Origin: Sphingomonas sp. | Lineage (GTDB): Bacteria > Pseudomonadota > Alphaproteobacteria > Sphingomonadales > Sphingomonadaceae | DNA length: 64,000 nucleotides | Direction: 5' to 3' | Assembly (NCBI GenBank): GCA_017304655.1 | Contig: JAFKLY010000006.1 | Location: forward strand, 1 to 64,000 | Shown: positions 25,916 to 34,751 of the stretch, piece by piece | Layout: each line of letters begins with the position of its first letter | How positions within the stretch are numbered: position 1 is the first letter of the stretch | Position numbers and translations under genes: made by a program | Notes under the pieces: generated by a model | The model's database searches: none | What the model saw: only the letters and a program-made list of their open reading frames with translations | What the model was told of the DNA's origin: nothing

Positions 25916-25937
25916 GTGGAAGCGTGCGAGCCTCCAC
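25916..25937. terminator. Hairpin between convergent LacI and esterase genes
   Basis: GTGGAAGC-GTGCGA-GCCTCCAC forms an 8-bp stem with one mismatch, in the 121-nt gap between two convergent genes. It could serve as a shared terminator, though no clear U-tract follows on either side. Confidence 0.4.
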
Positions 25938-25960
25938 CCCTCGCCTCATGTCATTCTGGC

Positions 25961-27022
25961 TTAAAGAGCGGGGACCTCCCCAAAGGCCTTGCGAAGCGCG
26001 TCAAGCTTGGCCTTGGTAAAGGTCTTGGCGATACGAGTGTTCGGCGCCACCCGGTCGAAGCCGTGGAAAGCGCCGGGGAGCACGAGCAACTCGGTCGGCA
26101 CGCCCGCTTCGGTGAGGCGTCGCGCATAGTTGATGTCTTCGCTCACGAACAGATCGATGCCGCCCACGGCAATGAACGCTGGCGGAAGCCCGGCAAGGTC
26201 GGTTCGGCGAGCCGGAACGCCCGCCGCCGGGACCTTGGGACCGCCCGGCGCCATGCCGAGGAAGGATGCCCAACCGAAACGGTTTGCCGCGGCGGTCCAG
26301 CCGAACGAGCCGATGAACGGCGGCGGCTGGACAGTGCTTCCTGTGCGATCGTCGAGCATGGGATAAATGAGGATCTGGGCAGCGAGTGGAATCTCACGCC
26401 GATCCCGCGCCGTCAGCGCCAGAAGCGCAGCATGCGTTCCGCCCGCGCTTTCACCCATCGAGACGATCCGCTTCCGATCGACCCCGAGCTTGTCCGCGTT
26501 GGCATAAAGCCATTTGAGGCCGGCATAATTGTCCTCGATTGACCCTTTGTAGGTCGTTTGCGGGGCCAGGCGGTATTCGACCGTCACGATCACGCAATCG
26601 AGCTCGCGGGCGAGGGCCTGCTCATAGGCTACCTCACTGCGCGCGCTGCCCAATATGTGTCCGCCGCCATGGGTGTGGAGGATCGCCGGACGGATGGTGC
26701 CGGGTTTGGCGTTGATGACGAACAGGGTAACGTCTGGCTGGCCTGGACCGACGGGAGCCTTGACCTCCTCAACGGGAACGTCCGCGAGGCGCGGCGGACT
26801 CGGTGGGCCACCGCCAGCCCGCATCGCCTTGATGCCTTCATTCGTCCACTGGATCGGCGGCATCTTCATGACAGCCGTGGCCGCAGGGTGCAGCTCCGGA
26901 TCGACATGGCTCAACAGGCCGTCGGCTGCCGGCGTCTGGGCCAAGCCGGTGCGCGCCATCATTGCTGTAACCGCGGCTGCGGCGCCAAAGCGCCCGAGAT
27001 CGCGTCGACTTAACCCCTCCAT
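25961..27022 (-). CDS. Tat-exported alpha/beta hydrolase (HSL/acetyl-hydrolase type)
   Basis: A 353-residue secreted esterase. The N-terminus MEGLSRRDLGRFGAAAAVTA has the twin-arginine pattern and a hydrophobic stretch. The HSL family is shown by the oxyanion motif THGGGHILG, the nucleophile GESAGG and the catalytic histidine in GAFHGFDR; the acid lies in the ..GGIDLFVSED region. Such enzymes cleave short acyl or aromatic esters. The gene begins 24 nt after the stop of a second Tat esterase, so both form one unit driven from the operator at 28127. Confidence 0.85.
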   Translation of the reverse strand: MEGLSRRDLGRFGAAAAVTAMMARTGLAQTPAADGLLSHVDPELHPAATAVMKMPPIQWTNEGIKAMRAGGGPPSPPRLADVPVEEVKAPVGPGQPDVTLFVINAKPGTIRPAILHTHGGGHILGSARSEVAYEQALARELDCVIVTVEYRLAPQTTYKGSIEDNYAGLKWLYANADKLGVDRKRIVSMGESAGGTHAALLALTARDRREIPLAAQILIYPMLDDRTGSTVQPPPFIGSFGWTAAANRFGWASFLGMAPGGPKVPAAGVPARRTDLAGLPPAFIAVGGIDLFVSEDINYARRLTEAGVPTELLVLPGAFHGFDRVAPNTRIAKTFTKAKLDALRKAFGEVPAL

Positions 27023-27046
27023 GTCCGTCTCCTCTTTGTCGTGTGA

Positions 27047-28054
27047 TTAAGGCTTCTGTTCGGCGTGTCGGTCGAGAAAGGTTGCAAACAGCGCCGGCCA
27101 TGCGTGTGCCGGCAGACTGGGCGAAGAAAGGCCGAACCCGTGCCCGCCTTCCTCGAAGAAGTGGGCTTCGGCCGGACGCCTCGCCACCCGGAGCGCCTGA
27201 AGCATCTCAAAACTGTTCGCTGGCGGTACTGCGGGATCATCGAGCGCATGCATGATGAAGGTTGGCGGTGTCTCGGGTCCGACATGCGCCGCAGGTGATC
27301 GCCGGGCCACCTCGGCTGTTGTCGGACTGTCGCCAAGCAGGCGCGCTCGGGAATCCGCGTGCGTCACCGGTGGTGACATGCTGATGACGGGGTAGATTAA
27401 TCCGGCCACGAGCGGCCGGGCATCGAGACGATCGATCGAATCCCGCGGGGCATAGACCGACTGGTTAAAGTCCGTCGCAAGGGTCGCAGCGAGGTGGCCA
27501 CCCGCCGAGAAGCCGATTACCGACACTTCCGCCGCGTCAAAACCATAAGTGCCGGCTGCAGACCGGACAAGCCGCATTGCGCGCTGGGCATCCTGCAGCG
27601 GCACGTCCGACCTGTTGGCCCAGCCTTCTCCCGGAAGGCGATGCACGAGGACGAACACGGTATATCCACGCGAAGCCATCGCCTGGCCGACTTCGACGCC
27701 CTCATTGTCGATCGATACGAAGATGTAGGCACCGCCAGGGATTACCAGCAGAGCACGACCGTTCGGTCGCGTCGGGCGAAAGACCCTTAGATAAGGCTTC
27801 TCTACATTGTGCTGAAAAACAGGTGGTGCGCCTTCCATCGGCAGCGGGATTGCCTTGAACCCACCCCCAGGCGTTCCCGCAGGCCACAGATCGAGGCTGG
27901 GCGCCTCGTTCCACGCCGCCGGTATAGGTCGCGGGGGCATCTTGAACTGGGCTGAGGCCGGAGAGGCTGAGCCTGCGGCAAAGGTCGCCAGTCCGCCAAG
28001 CCCGGCGAGGAAAAGCCGCCGATCGCAGGCGCGGAACCTCGTTTTTTCAGGCAT
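27047..28054 (-). CDS. Tat-exported alpha/beta hydrolase, carbohydrate esterase-like
   Basis: A 335-residue secreted hydrolase. The start MPEKTRFRACDRRLFLAGLG gives a twin-arginine signal ending near ASPASAQ. The nucleophile is in VIGFSAGGHLAA, the oxyanion region is LVIPGGAYIFV, the acid is in HALDDPAVP and the histidine in EEGGHGFG. This is the layout of acetyl-xylan esterase and related sugar-ester deacylases (BD-FAE type). A LacI-type operator lies 73 nt upstream of the start. With the downstream esterase it likely strips acyl groups from a carbohydrate in the periplasm. Confidence 0.84.
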   Translation of the reverse strand: MPEKTRFRACDRRLFLAGLGGLATFAAGSASPASAQFKMPPRPIPAAWNEAPSLDLWPAGTPGGGFKAIPLPMEGAPPVFQHNVEKPYLRVFRPTRPNGRALLVIPGGAYIFVSIDNEGVEVGQAMASRGYTVFVLVHRLPGEGWANRSDVPLQDAQRAMRLVRSAAGTYGFDAAEVSVIGFSAGGHLAATLATDFNQSVYAPRDSIDRLDARPLVAGLIYPVISMSPPVTHADSRARLLGDSPTTAEVARRSPAAHVGPETPPTFIMHALDDPAVPPANSFEMLQALRVARRPAEAHFFEEGGHGFGLSSPSLPAHAWPALFATFLDRHAEQKP

Positions 28055-28126
28055 TGGGCCCCGTCTCCTCTCGCTCCCGGAAAGCTCGTTGGCGAACTTT
28101 CGGTTCTTCTAATCTCTGCATATCCC

Positions 28127-28140
28127 GGTAATCGATTGCA
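28127..28140. promoter_or_regulatory. Putative LacI-family operator before the esterase operon
   Basis: GGTAATCGATTGCA with a perfect AATCGATT core, 73 nt upstream of the divergent esterase start at 28054. Confidence 0.68.
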
Positions 28141-28468
28141 AAGCAAGCCCATCTGGAAAGGGTGTCGACAGGAAAACTGACTGTTCTCCAAGGCTGGAGT
28201 GAAGACCGTTCATAGGGGAACGAAGCTGTAAGTCCGAACAGAGGCGCGGCACCAAGCCAAAGCGGCGCAAGGCCTAAGCGATTCGATCGCAATCGACACC
28301 GATTCGGGCCTTTATGGCGCGCCTTTGTACGCTCTTCCCAATTCTGAGGCGTCGCATTTGTGAATTTGGGGCGCCGCGCATTTTTTGCCGGGATTTCCCC
28401 ATTTGGCGCTCCGGCCATGGTGCGTGTCTCTGCTGCTTGCCAACCATTTTTTACGATGATAGGAGGAA

Positions 28469-28482
28469 TGAAATCGATTACA
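28469..28482. promoter_or_regulatory. Putative LacI-family operator before TonB receptor 1
   Basis: TGAAATCGATTACA with a perfect AATCGATT core and outer TG...CA symmetry. It ends 15 nt before the receptor start codon, where a bound repressor would block transcription. Confidence 0.68.
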
Positions 28483-28497
28483 TAATATGGGGAGGGT

Positions 28498-30663
28498 ATG
28501 ATGCAAACCGAGTTTGCTGAGTTTCTGGGCACCGCGCATCGCCCAATGCGCACATGGATGCTGAGCTGTGTCGCAACGCTGGCTCTGGCCGCAGGGACGG
28601 TGCCGGCTGTCGCGCAAGAGGCCGCCGAGGGCGAAGGCCAATCGCAAGATATCATCGTCACTGCGCTCAAATCTGGTGAGCAGAAGCTGGATCGTACGCC
28701 AATCGCGATTCAGGCCTTTTCCGATGAGACACTTCAAACGCGCGGGATCAAGGATGGGTCGGATCTCATCCAGATGATCCCCGGTGCGTCGCAGGCGCAG
28801 GAGATCGGTGCCGGTTATCGTATCTTTTCCTTCCGCGGCTCCGGCGCAGGCGGTCCGATCGGTGACGGGATGATCGGCTATTATCTCGACGACACGCCGT
28901 TCGGCATTCCAAACAACCAGTCGGCGCCGCCCGTCCAATATTTCGACATTGAGCGCGTCGAGGTCCTGCGCGGCCCCCAAGGTACGCTCTACGGGCAGGG
29001 GTCGATGGGTGGCACCATCATTTATCGCACCAAGAACCCGAGCCTCTCGAAGATCGACATGGCCGGAGACTTCGAACTGTCGAACACGGCTGATTCCGCG
29101 AAAATGAACTATCGGGCGGCAGCCGCCGTCTCGCTTCCGCTCGTGACAGACAAGCTCGGCATTCGCGTCAGTGGCGGATATGATTATCGCGCTGGCTACA
29201 ACGACATCTACCAGGGTGCTCCGGTCGGCACCCCTTACAAAACCGATGCAAACAACGTCGTTTCCAAGGATATCCAGGCCGTTGTGCTCTGGCAGCCCAG
29301 CGACCGCGCGACGCTTCGTTTGCGCGCTTGGCACTTCAGCATCAATCAGGACTATCTCAATGTCATGAACTCGGTCGACCCGCCCTACGCGGCGTATCAA
29401 GGCACGATCAACGGTTACGACAAGCGTAGCGCCAACTATTATTCGGGCACGTTCACCTACGATCTGGGTGATCTTACGCTCACCAATGCGACTGCCTATC
29501 AGGAATCCAGGCCCGGTGGGTTCGGCGTCGCTCTGAACCTGGGGCCGCCGCTGGGCATCGGCCTTCTCGTCAATGGCGGGGATGCTGACAGCTTCGTGAA
29601 TGAGTTCCGCCTCGCGACGTCGGGCACCGGCCCGTTCCACTGGGTGGGCGGCGCCTTCTATCAAAAGGCGCGGGGCCTCTACACTTTCAACATCAACTTC
29701 CCGACGCTCACGATTGCCGGGCGAACGATCACGCGGACCGAGAACTATTCGGTTTTTTCCGAACTCAGCTACGAGCTGCTCGATGGCAAGCTCGTTCCGC
29801 TGGTCGGCTTCCGTTACTTCAACGACAAGCGGAAGTCCGAGTCCGTGTCCAACGGCGTACCCGTCAACAGCGCGGCCAACCCGGACGCTTTCACCTGGCG
29901 TGTGAACCTGGCTTATTATGCCACGCCGGACTGGATGTTGTTCTTCAACGCAGGCACCGGTTTCCGCAGCGGTATCTTGCAATCGCGCGCGCAGGCTGAT
30001 GCGGTGATCGCGGACGGCGTGCCGAGCGACATTTCGCTGACGCCGGACAAGCTGCGCAACATGGAAATTGGCCTCAAGGGCTCGCTCGCAGACGGGAAGG
30101 TCCGTGTTGCGACCAGTCTGTACGACATCAAATACACGAATCTCCAGAGCGCCTTCAACACGTCGATCGGCCTTGCCGCCTTCGCCAATCTGGGTGACGC
30201 CAAGACGCAAGGCTGGGATATCGAACTGGCATGGGATACGCCGATCCGGGGCCTGACGCTGAACGTGATCGGTAACGTGAACTCTTCCGAGTTCACCAAC
30301 GTCATTCCAGCCTTTGCCGGCGCCAATCCGCGGGTCGCGGCCGGGCAGCGGCTCCTGAACACGCCCCCCTTCAATTGGCGGTTCGACGCGACCTATGATC
30401 GCAAATTCGGCAACATCTCGGTCTTCGGAAACGTCTCGGCGACGATGGTCGGCCGCACGCGCAATGGCGACGCGACGGTCAACACCATCAATCCCTATCA
30501 GCTCTTCCGTGCGAGCGCGGGCGTCCGCTTCGATCACTTCGAGCTGAGGGCCTTTGCGGAAAACCTCTCCGACGAGCGGGGACCAACGGCGGCTAACGGT
30601 CCGACGCTGCTTGCCGGCCCGAGGCCGCGGACGATCGGCCTTGGCCTGAGAGTGGAATATTAA
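28498..30663 (+). CDS. TonB-dependent outer-membrane receptor 1
   Basis: A 721-residue energy-coupled importer. An N-terminal signal peptide ends near AVAQEA (about residue 40), with an alternative internal Met (MRTWMLSCVATLALAAG) that gives a more usual signal length. The TonB-box-like segment is SQDIIVTALKS. The plug domain has IERVEVLRGPQGTLYGQGSMGG, and the C-terminus ends LGLRVEY with a terminal aromatic, as in outer-membrane barrels. GGGGAGGG precedes ATG 28498. It is preceded by a LacI-type operator and followed by a hairpin terminator. I infer uptake of a sugar or sugar ester. Confidence 0.92.
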   Translation: MMQTEFAEFLGTAHRPMRTWMLSCVATLALAAGTVPAVAQEAAEGEGQSQDIIVTALKSGEQKLDRTPIAIQAFSDETLQTRGIKDGSDLIQMIPGASQAQEIGAGYRIFSFRGSGAGGPIGDGMIGYYLDDTPFGIPNNQSAPPVQYFDIERVEVLRGPQGTLYGQGSMGGTIIYRTKNPSLSKIDMAGDFELSNTADSAKMNYRAAAAVSLPLVTDKLGIRVSGGYDYRAGYNDIYQGAPVGTPYKTDANNVVSKDIQAVVLWQPSDRATLRLRAWHFSINQDYLNVMNSVDPPYAAYQGTINGYDKRSANYYSGTFTYDLGDLTLTNATAYQESRPGGFGVALNLGPPLGIGLLVNGGDADSFVNEFRLATSGTGPFHWVGGAFYQKARGLYTFNINFPTLTIAGRTITRTENYSVFSELSYELLDGKLVPLVGFRYFNDKRKSESVSNGVPVNSAANPDAFTWRVNLAYYATPDWMLFFNAGTGFRSGILQSRAQADAVIADGVPSDISLTPDKLRNMEIGLKGSLADGKVRVATSLYDIKYTNLQSAFNTSIGLAAFANLGDAKTQGWDIELAWDTPIRGLTLNVIGNVNSSEFTNVIPAFAGANPRVAAGQRLLNTPPFNWRFDATYDRKFGNISVFGNVSATMVGRTRNGDATVNTINPYQLFRASAGVRFDHFELRAFAENLSDERGPTAANGPTLLAGPRPRTIGLGLRVEY

Positions 30664-30670
30664 ATGGGCT

Positions 30671-30689
30671 GGGGGAGATCATCTCCCCC
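30671..30689 (+). terminator. Terminator after TonB receptor 1
   Basis: GGGGGAGA-TCA-TCTCCCCC, a perfect 8-bp stem, lies 8 nt after the stop codon. The following AACCATCTTTC gives only a weak U-tract. Confidence 0.75.
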
Positions 30690-30715
30690 AACCATCTTTC
30701 CGCAGGCAAACGATT

Positions 30716-30729
30716 TGCAATCGATTTCC
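30716..30729. promoter_or_regulatory. Putative LacI-family operator before the GH68-fructokinase operon
   Basis: TGCAATCGATTTCC with a perfect AATCGATT core, 161 nt before the GH68 start and after the receptor terminator. Confidence 0.68.
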
Positions 30730-30890
30730 ATGACGGTCTACTGGTAGCTTTGCAGCTTCTGGAACGCAGGGGACTCCTATGACGACCGCTTCGCGGAGCC
30801 GTAAACCATTTCGTCGCAATCGCATGTTGCTCCGCCAGGGCATCTGAGGCTTTCGATGACAACTGACATGGATGACGGATCACGCTCATA

Positions 30891-32018
30891 ATGCAACTTG
30901 CCGAGATCAATCCTGAAACGTCCAACTGGACCGCTGACCAGCTGACATCGCTGCGGTCCGGGGCGGCGTGCGCCGCGCCGCTGCTCGGAGGCGAGGATTT
31001 TGCGCCGGTCTCGCCCGCGATCTGCGTCTGGGATGCCTGGCCAGTGCAATTGCGTGATGGCCGGCTCACGCAGCCCAATCTGTGGATGGCCCTGGCGAGC
31101 AAATGGTTTGAAGACCCCGAGGCCCGCCATGCAGAAGCCCGCATCCATTTGCTGGAATGCAGAGATGACGGCTGGCGTGACCTCGGCCCGGTCCTTCCGG
31201 ACGGCTTTTCGCCCGGCAGCCGGGAATGGTCCGGCTCGGCCTATCTTGAAAACGATGGTTCGACCCTGACGCTATATTTCACCGCGGCCGGACGCCGGGG
31301 CGAAACGACGCTCAGCTTCCTTCAGCGTCTCTATGAAGTGCAGATGACCCTGCGGTTCGAGGAGGGCAGGCCCCAACTCTCGGACTGGCGGAACCAGCGC
31401 GAACTCATCGCGCGCGATCCGCAGCATTATATGGATTCCGAGGCTGGCAGCGGCACGATCGGCACGATCAAGGCTTTTCGCGATCCCGGCTATTTCCAGG
31501 ATCCGAAGACCGGCCAGCACTGGCTGTTCTTCACCGCATCGCTCGCGCGCACCGGCTCGCCATTCAATGGTGCGATCGGCGCGGCCGTGGCGCGCGGCGA
31601 CAGGCTGGGCGATTGGGAGGTGCTGCCTCCACTCATCAGCGCCGAAGGCGTGAACAATGAGCTTGAGCGCCCACATGTCATCGCGCATGGCGGCCTCTAT
31701 TACCTGTTCTGGTCTACCCAATCGCATGTGTTCAATCCCGATGGTCCGGGCGGACCGACCGGCCTCTACGGCATGGTGTCCGATCGTCTGAGCAGTGGCT
31801 GGGCGCCTCTGAATGGATCGGGGCTTGTCATCGCCAATCCCGCCGATGCGCCGCGCCAGGCTTATAGCTGGCTCGTGCTGCCAGACCTCAGCGTAACTTC
31901 GTTCGTGGACGATTGGGGACGGCCCGCCGCGGCGGAGGGGGCCAAGCGGTTCGGCGGCAGCTTCGCGCCCTTTCTGCGCATCGCCCTTGATGGCGCAAAC
32001 ACAAGCCTGCTGCGCTGA
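30891..32018 (+). CDS. GH68-family beta-fructofuranosidase/levansucrase-like enzyme
   Basis: A 375-residue five-blade propeller enzyme of glycoside hydrolase family 68. The three catalytic sites are visible: nucleophile Asp in VWDAWPVQL, transition-state Asp in FRDPGYFQ, and acid/base Glu in ELERPHVIAH; EWSGSAY is a further family motif. These enzymes split sucrose to glucose and fructosyl, which goes to water or a growing fructan. No signal peptide is seen, so it probably works as a cytoplasmic sucrose or fructoside hydrolase. No clear ribosome site precedes ATG 30891. The fructokinase follows after 2 nt. Confidence 0.88.
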   Translation: MQLAEINPETSNWTADQLTSLRSGAACAAPLLGGEDFAPVSPAICVWDAWPVQLRDGRLTQPNLWMALASKWFEDPEARHAEARIHLLECRDDGWRDLGPVLPDGFSPGSREWSGSAYLENDGSTLTLYFTAAGRRGETTLSFLQRLYEVQMTLRFEEGRPQLSDWRNQRELIARDPQHYMDSEAGSGTIGTIKAFRDPGYFQDPKTGQHWLFFTASLARTGSPFNGAIGAAVARGDRLGDWEVLPPLISAEGVNNELERPHVIAHGGLYYLFWSTQSHVFNPDGPGGPTGLYGMVSDRLSSGWAPLNGSGLVIANPADAPRQAYSWLVLPDLSVTSFVDDWGRPAAAEGAKRFGGSFAPFLRIALDGANTSLLR

Positions 32019-32020
32019 CG

Positions 32021-32908
32021 ATGCCGGGGCAGGGACGCTTCGCAGGCGTTGAGCTGGGCGGAACCAAGACGATTGCGCTGCTCGCAAAAGGCGACGAGAT
32101 CGTCGAGCGTCTTCACGTCGACACCCGGGCGCCCGGCGAGACGCTGGCAGCCATCAATGGACAGCTGCACGAATGGGATGCGGTCGCGCCGCTCGACGCC
32201 GTGGGCATCGCGTCCTTCGGCCCGATCCAGCTCCGGCGCAATGCCGAGAATTTCGGCCATATGCTCGATACGCCGAAAGCCGGCTGGGCAGGCGCGGATG
32301 TAGCGGGCCTTCTCACGCGAGGACTCGCGTGCCCGATAGCGCTGGACACGGACGTCAACGGCGCGGCGCTCGCCGAGCATCTCTGGGGGGCAGGCAGAGG
32401 CATCGATTCGCTCTGGTACATCACTGTCGGCACCGGGCTGGGCGGCGGGCTTTTGCTGGACGGGCGCCCCGTTCACGGAGCCATGCATCCCGAGATCGGC
32501 CATATCCGCGTTCGCCGCTCGACCAGCGAGCGGTTTGACGGCGCGTGCCCTTTCCACGGCGACTGTATCGAAGGGCTGGTATCCGGCTCCGCCCTGGCAC
32601 GTCGCTTCGGCACGCCGGTCGAGACGGTCTGCGACGAAGACCCGCGCTGGGCCTCGGTCGCGGACGATCTGGCCGAACTCATGGCAACCCTGTTCCTGAC
32701 GACGGCGCCCGAACGCATCCTGCTTGGCGGCACCGTGATGACGAAGCGATCGTTCCTTATCCCGATGATCCGGGCCGCCACGCTCGATCGGCTTGCCGGT
32801 TATCTGCCGTTCGTCCGTGGCGACACGATCGACGGCCGAATCATGCTGGCGGCACTGGGCGATGAAGCCGGGCCAATGGGGGCCATCGCCCTCGCCATGT
32901 CAGCCTGA
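32021..32908 (+). CDS. ROK-family fructokinase
   Basis: A 295-residue sugar kinase that would phosphorylate the fructose released by the GH68 enzyme. The ATP site is FAGVELGGTKTIALLAKGD, the sugar-site region is ALDTDVNGAALAEHLWGAG, and VGTGLGGGLL follows. HPEIGHIRVRR and CPFHGDCIEGLVSG form the histidine/cysteine zinc element of fructokinase-type ROK proteins. It has no DNA-binding N-terminus, so it is an enzyme and not a ROK repressor. It starts 2 nt after the GH68 stop, so the two are one operon. Confidence 0.9.
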   Translation: MPGQGRFAGVELGGTKTIALLAKGDEIVERLHVDTRAPGETLAAINGQLHEWDAVAPLDAVGIASFGPIQLRRNAENFGHMLDTPKAGWAGADVAGLLTRGLACPIALDTDVNGAALAEHLWGAGRGIDSLWYITVGTGLGGGLLLDGRPVHGAMHPEIGHIRVRRSTSERFDGACPFHGDCIEGLVSGSALARRFGTPVETVCDEDPRWASVADDLAELMATLFLTTAPERILLGGTVMTKRSFLIPMIRAATLDRLAGYLPFVRGDTIDGRIMLAALGDEAGPMGAIALAMSA

Positions 32909-32995
32909 AGGAACGCACCCTCTTGGCCAGTCTGCAATGAGCAAGCAACGGAATTGACCGTTGCTCCGGCTCCGTCCAACAGCACGCCGGACGCT

Positions 32996-33035
32996 GGAAG
33001 TTCACGAAGTTCACGACACGGGGGCGTGAACTTCC
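32996..33035. repeat. 40-bp intergenic palindromic element, copy 1
   Basis: GGAAGTTCACG and CGTGAACTTCC form an 11-bp perfect inverted repeat around an 18-nt centre, AAGTTCACGACACGGGGG. A second copy with a single difference lies at 45008-45047. Both are intergenic. It is probably a dispersed repeat family of this genome. Confidence 0.75.
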
Positions 33036-33289
33036 GCTTCCCTCACGCTTCCCGGCAGCCGGATAAGGCGGACGCCAGCTTCCGCCCCCCGCAAAGCCCG
33101 GGGCGCTCGGCCAGGTCCATGACATGCCGCCATGAGAAAGAGCTGCACCTTGCCCGTCGCTATTGCCAGTCGAGAGGGTCGGCGTCCGTTCGTGCTGCCA
33201 CGGGTCAGGGCGTGTAGGACAGCGGAAAGAAATTTGGGGATGGCGGGCGCTGTGCACCTTTGCCGCGCCCCCTTCGTCGGCCTGTTTGG

Positions 33290-33318
33290 CCTCTCCCGAC
33301 GACGGGTGCCGGGAGAGG
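33290..33318 (-). terminator. Hairpin after the ceramidase-family gene
   Basis: CCTCTCCCG pairs with CGGGAGAGG, a perfect 9-bp stem with an 11-nt loop, 9 nt after the minus-strand stop. No U-tract is obvious. Confidence 0.5.
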
Positions 33319-33326
33319 TGCCAAGG

Positions 33327-34688
33327 TCATTTGCCGGGCTTTGCCTCTGTTTCCCCGACGAGATCGAGAAGGCCGTCCACGATCGCGGTTTCGGCGCAGC
33401 CGGGCTTCAGTCGGGAGGAGACGACCTCGAACGTGTTGTACGCAAAGGCTGCGTCGTTGGGGATGTAGCCTGAGCGGGCCGAGCCGTTCGTCAGCGTCAC
33501 CATCATCGTGTGCTTGAGCGGGGACTCGCGCTTGAAGCGCTGGCCGATCATCGTGAAGATTTCCGCATCCACGCCGCCGATGACCGTATCGCCGATGCGC
33601 AGGAGGCTGAGGCGGATCGGGATAGCCGCAGCATCGACATAAGTGCCGGGGAAGCCGGCGCGGCCGCTGTCGGTCCGCTCGCGCCCCGGGCATGTGACCG
33701 ACTTGCTGGCGCCGGCGATCATAGCCTGTTCGACCGGTCGTTCCATGTTCGCGCGCGAAACGTGGAGCACCTCTTCACCGAGCATCTGCCCCATGGAGAG
33801 GATCATCTGCTTCTGCTGATCGAGAAGCTTGGCGACGCGGGGGTTGGTCCGGTCGAGGCCTTGGCCGCCCGGCGGCATGGCATTGCTGATGTCTTCCCCG
33901 CGACTGGCGTAATCCTTGATGCGGATTGCGCGCAGGTCATAGGTTTGCTGGAAGAAGATCGGGTTCTGGTCGCCGGCCGGCCCATTGGAATAGACCGCGA
34001 CGGCATCATCGCCCAGGGACTCCTCGATATAGCGCGAGGTGGCGCCGGGAATGTCGCCGCTGAGCATGTCGAGATTGCCCGTCACCACCGCGTGCACGCC
34101 GTAATTATAGTAGACGGCAAGCGGCTTGCCCGCCGGGGTCTCGAACTTCACCACTGCGACGGTCTTGTCCGACGGGCCATCATAGTTCGGCCCTTCCCAC
34201 CAGCGATGCGTCTCGGGGTCGATGATGTTCCGGTTGATGTTGATATAGGAGACGCCCGTTCCATAGGACATGCGCGCGGGCTCGACGCGGCGCATGGCCT
34301 GCCGGATGGCAGCGATGATCCCATCCTCATAGTTCACGACCCCGCCGCCGAACGGCACGCTGTGGGTATGGGTCGCGGTCAGGAGCAGGCGCGTCGCCGG
34401 GATACCGAACTCCTTTTCGACGCGCTGGCTGACGCTTGTCCACATCGGCGGGGGAATGGCACCGGCGTCGATCGTCACCAGCGCGGCTTTCGCCCTGCCG
34501 TCGTCCACGACAATGGCCCGCGCAAAAATGGGGTCGAGAATGCCGCGCATCGTCTTGGGGAGCTTGTCGGCGGCCGGAGTGACATCCACCCTGGCCGCGC
34601 CGGCCTGTAGCCCCGCGGCCAGCGCAGGGGGTGCCGCAATCAGGCAGGCCCCGGCGAAGGCCGCTGACAGAGCTTTTCGTCCAAGCAT
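33327..34688 (-). CDS. Ceramidase-family (PF04734-like) exported protein
   Basis: A 453-residue protein with a signal peptide (MLGRKALSAAFAGACLIAAP, cleavage near ALAAG). The fold of neutral/alkaline ceramidases is indicated by AGAARVDVTPAADKLPKTMRG, the zinc-site region LLTATHTHS, GVHAVVTGNLDMLSGDIPG and NGPAGDQNP. In characterised ceramidases the last motif is GD-x-S-P-N with the catalytic serine; here that position is Asn (GDQNP). True ceramide hydrolysis is therefore doubtful, and the substrate is open. It follows TonB receptor 2 after 63 nt on the same strand and is probably in its operon, under the operator at 36907. Confidence 0.72.
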   Translation of the reverse strand: MLGRKALSAAFAGACLIAAPPALAAGLQAGAARVDVTPAADKLPKTMRGILDPIFARAIVVDDGRAKAALVTIDAGAIPPPMWTSVSQRVEKEFGIPATRLLLTATHTHSVPFGGGVVNYEDGIIAAIRQAMRRVEPARMSYGTGVSYININRNIIDPETHRWWEGPNYDGPSDKTVAVVKFETPAGKPLAVYYNYGVHAVVTGNLDMLSGDIPGATSRYIEESLGDDAVAVYSNGPAGDQNPIFFQQTYDLRAIRIKDYASRGEDISNAMPPGGQGLDRTNPRVAKLLDQQKQMILSMGQMLGEEVLHVSRANMERPVEQAMIAGASKSVTCPGRERTDSGRAGFPGTYVDAAAIPIRLSLLRIGDTVIGGVDAEIFTMIGQRFKRESPLKHTMMVTLTNGSARSGYIPNDAAFAYNTFEVVSSRLKPGCAETAIVDGLLDLVGETEAKPGK

Positions 34689-34751
34689 TGCGCTCTCCTA
34701 TTCAGTTCTGTCCCGCCCAGCGCGGCGTGGCGCTGGACGGGAGCAGGCGAT

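Larger units (their letters stand above)
28055..28497. other. Divergent regulatory region between esterase and TonB-receptor genes
   Basis: No gene is supported. It contains two LacI-type operators, one near each divergent start (28127-28140 and 28469-28482), so the two divergent units should respond together. The part between them holds only short frames. Confidence 0.6.
32909..33326. other. Gap between convergent fructokinase and ceramidase-family genes
   Basis: No gene is supported. It holds one copy of a 40-bp inverted-repeat element (32996-33035) and a hairpin (33290-33318). The rest is GC-rich with only shadow frames. Confidence 0.55.

Noticed and set aside
28312..30537. A 741-codon open frame on the minus strand opposite TonB receptor 1
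   Set aside because: It is the antisense shadow of a clear receptor gene in GC-rich DNA; its predicted protein has no family features and no ribosome site.
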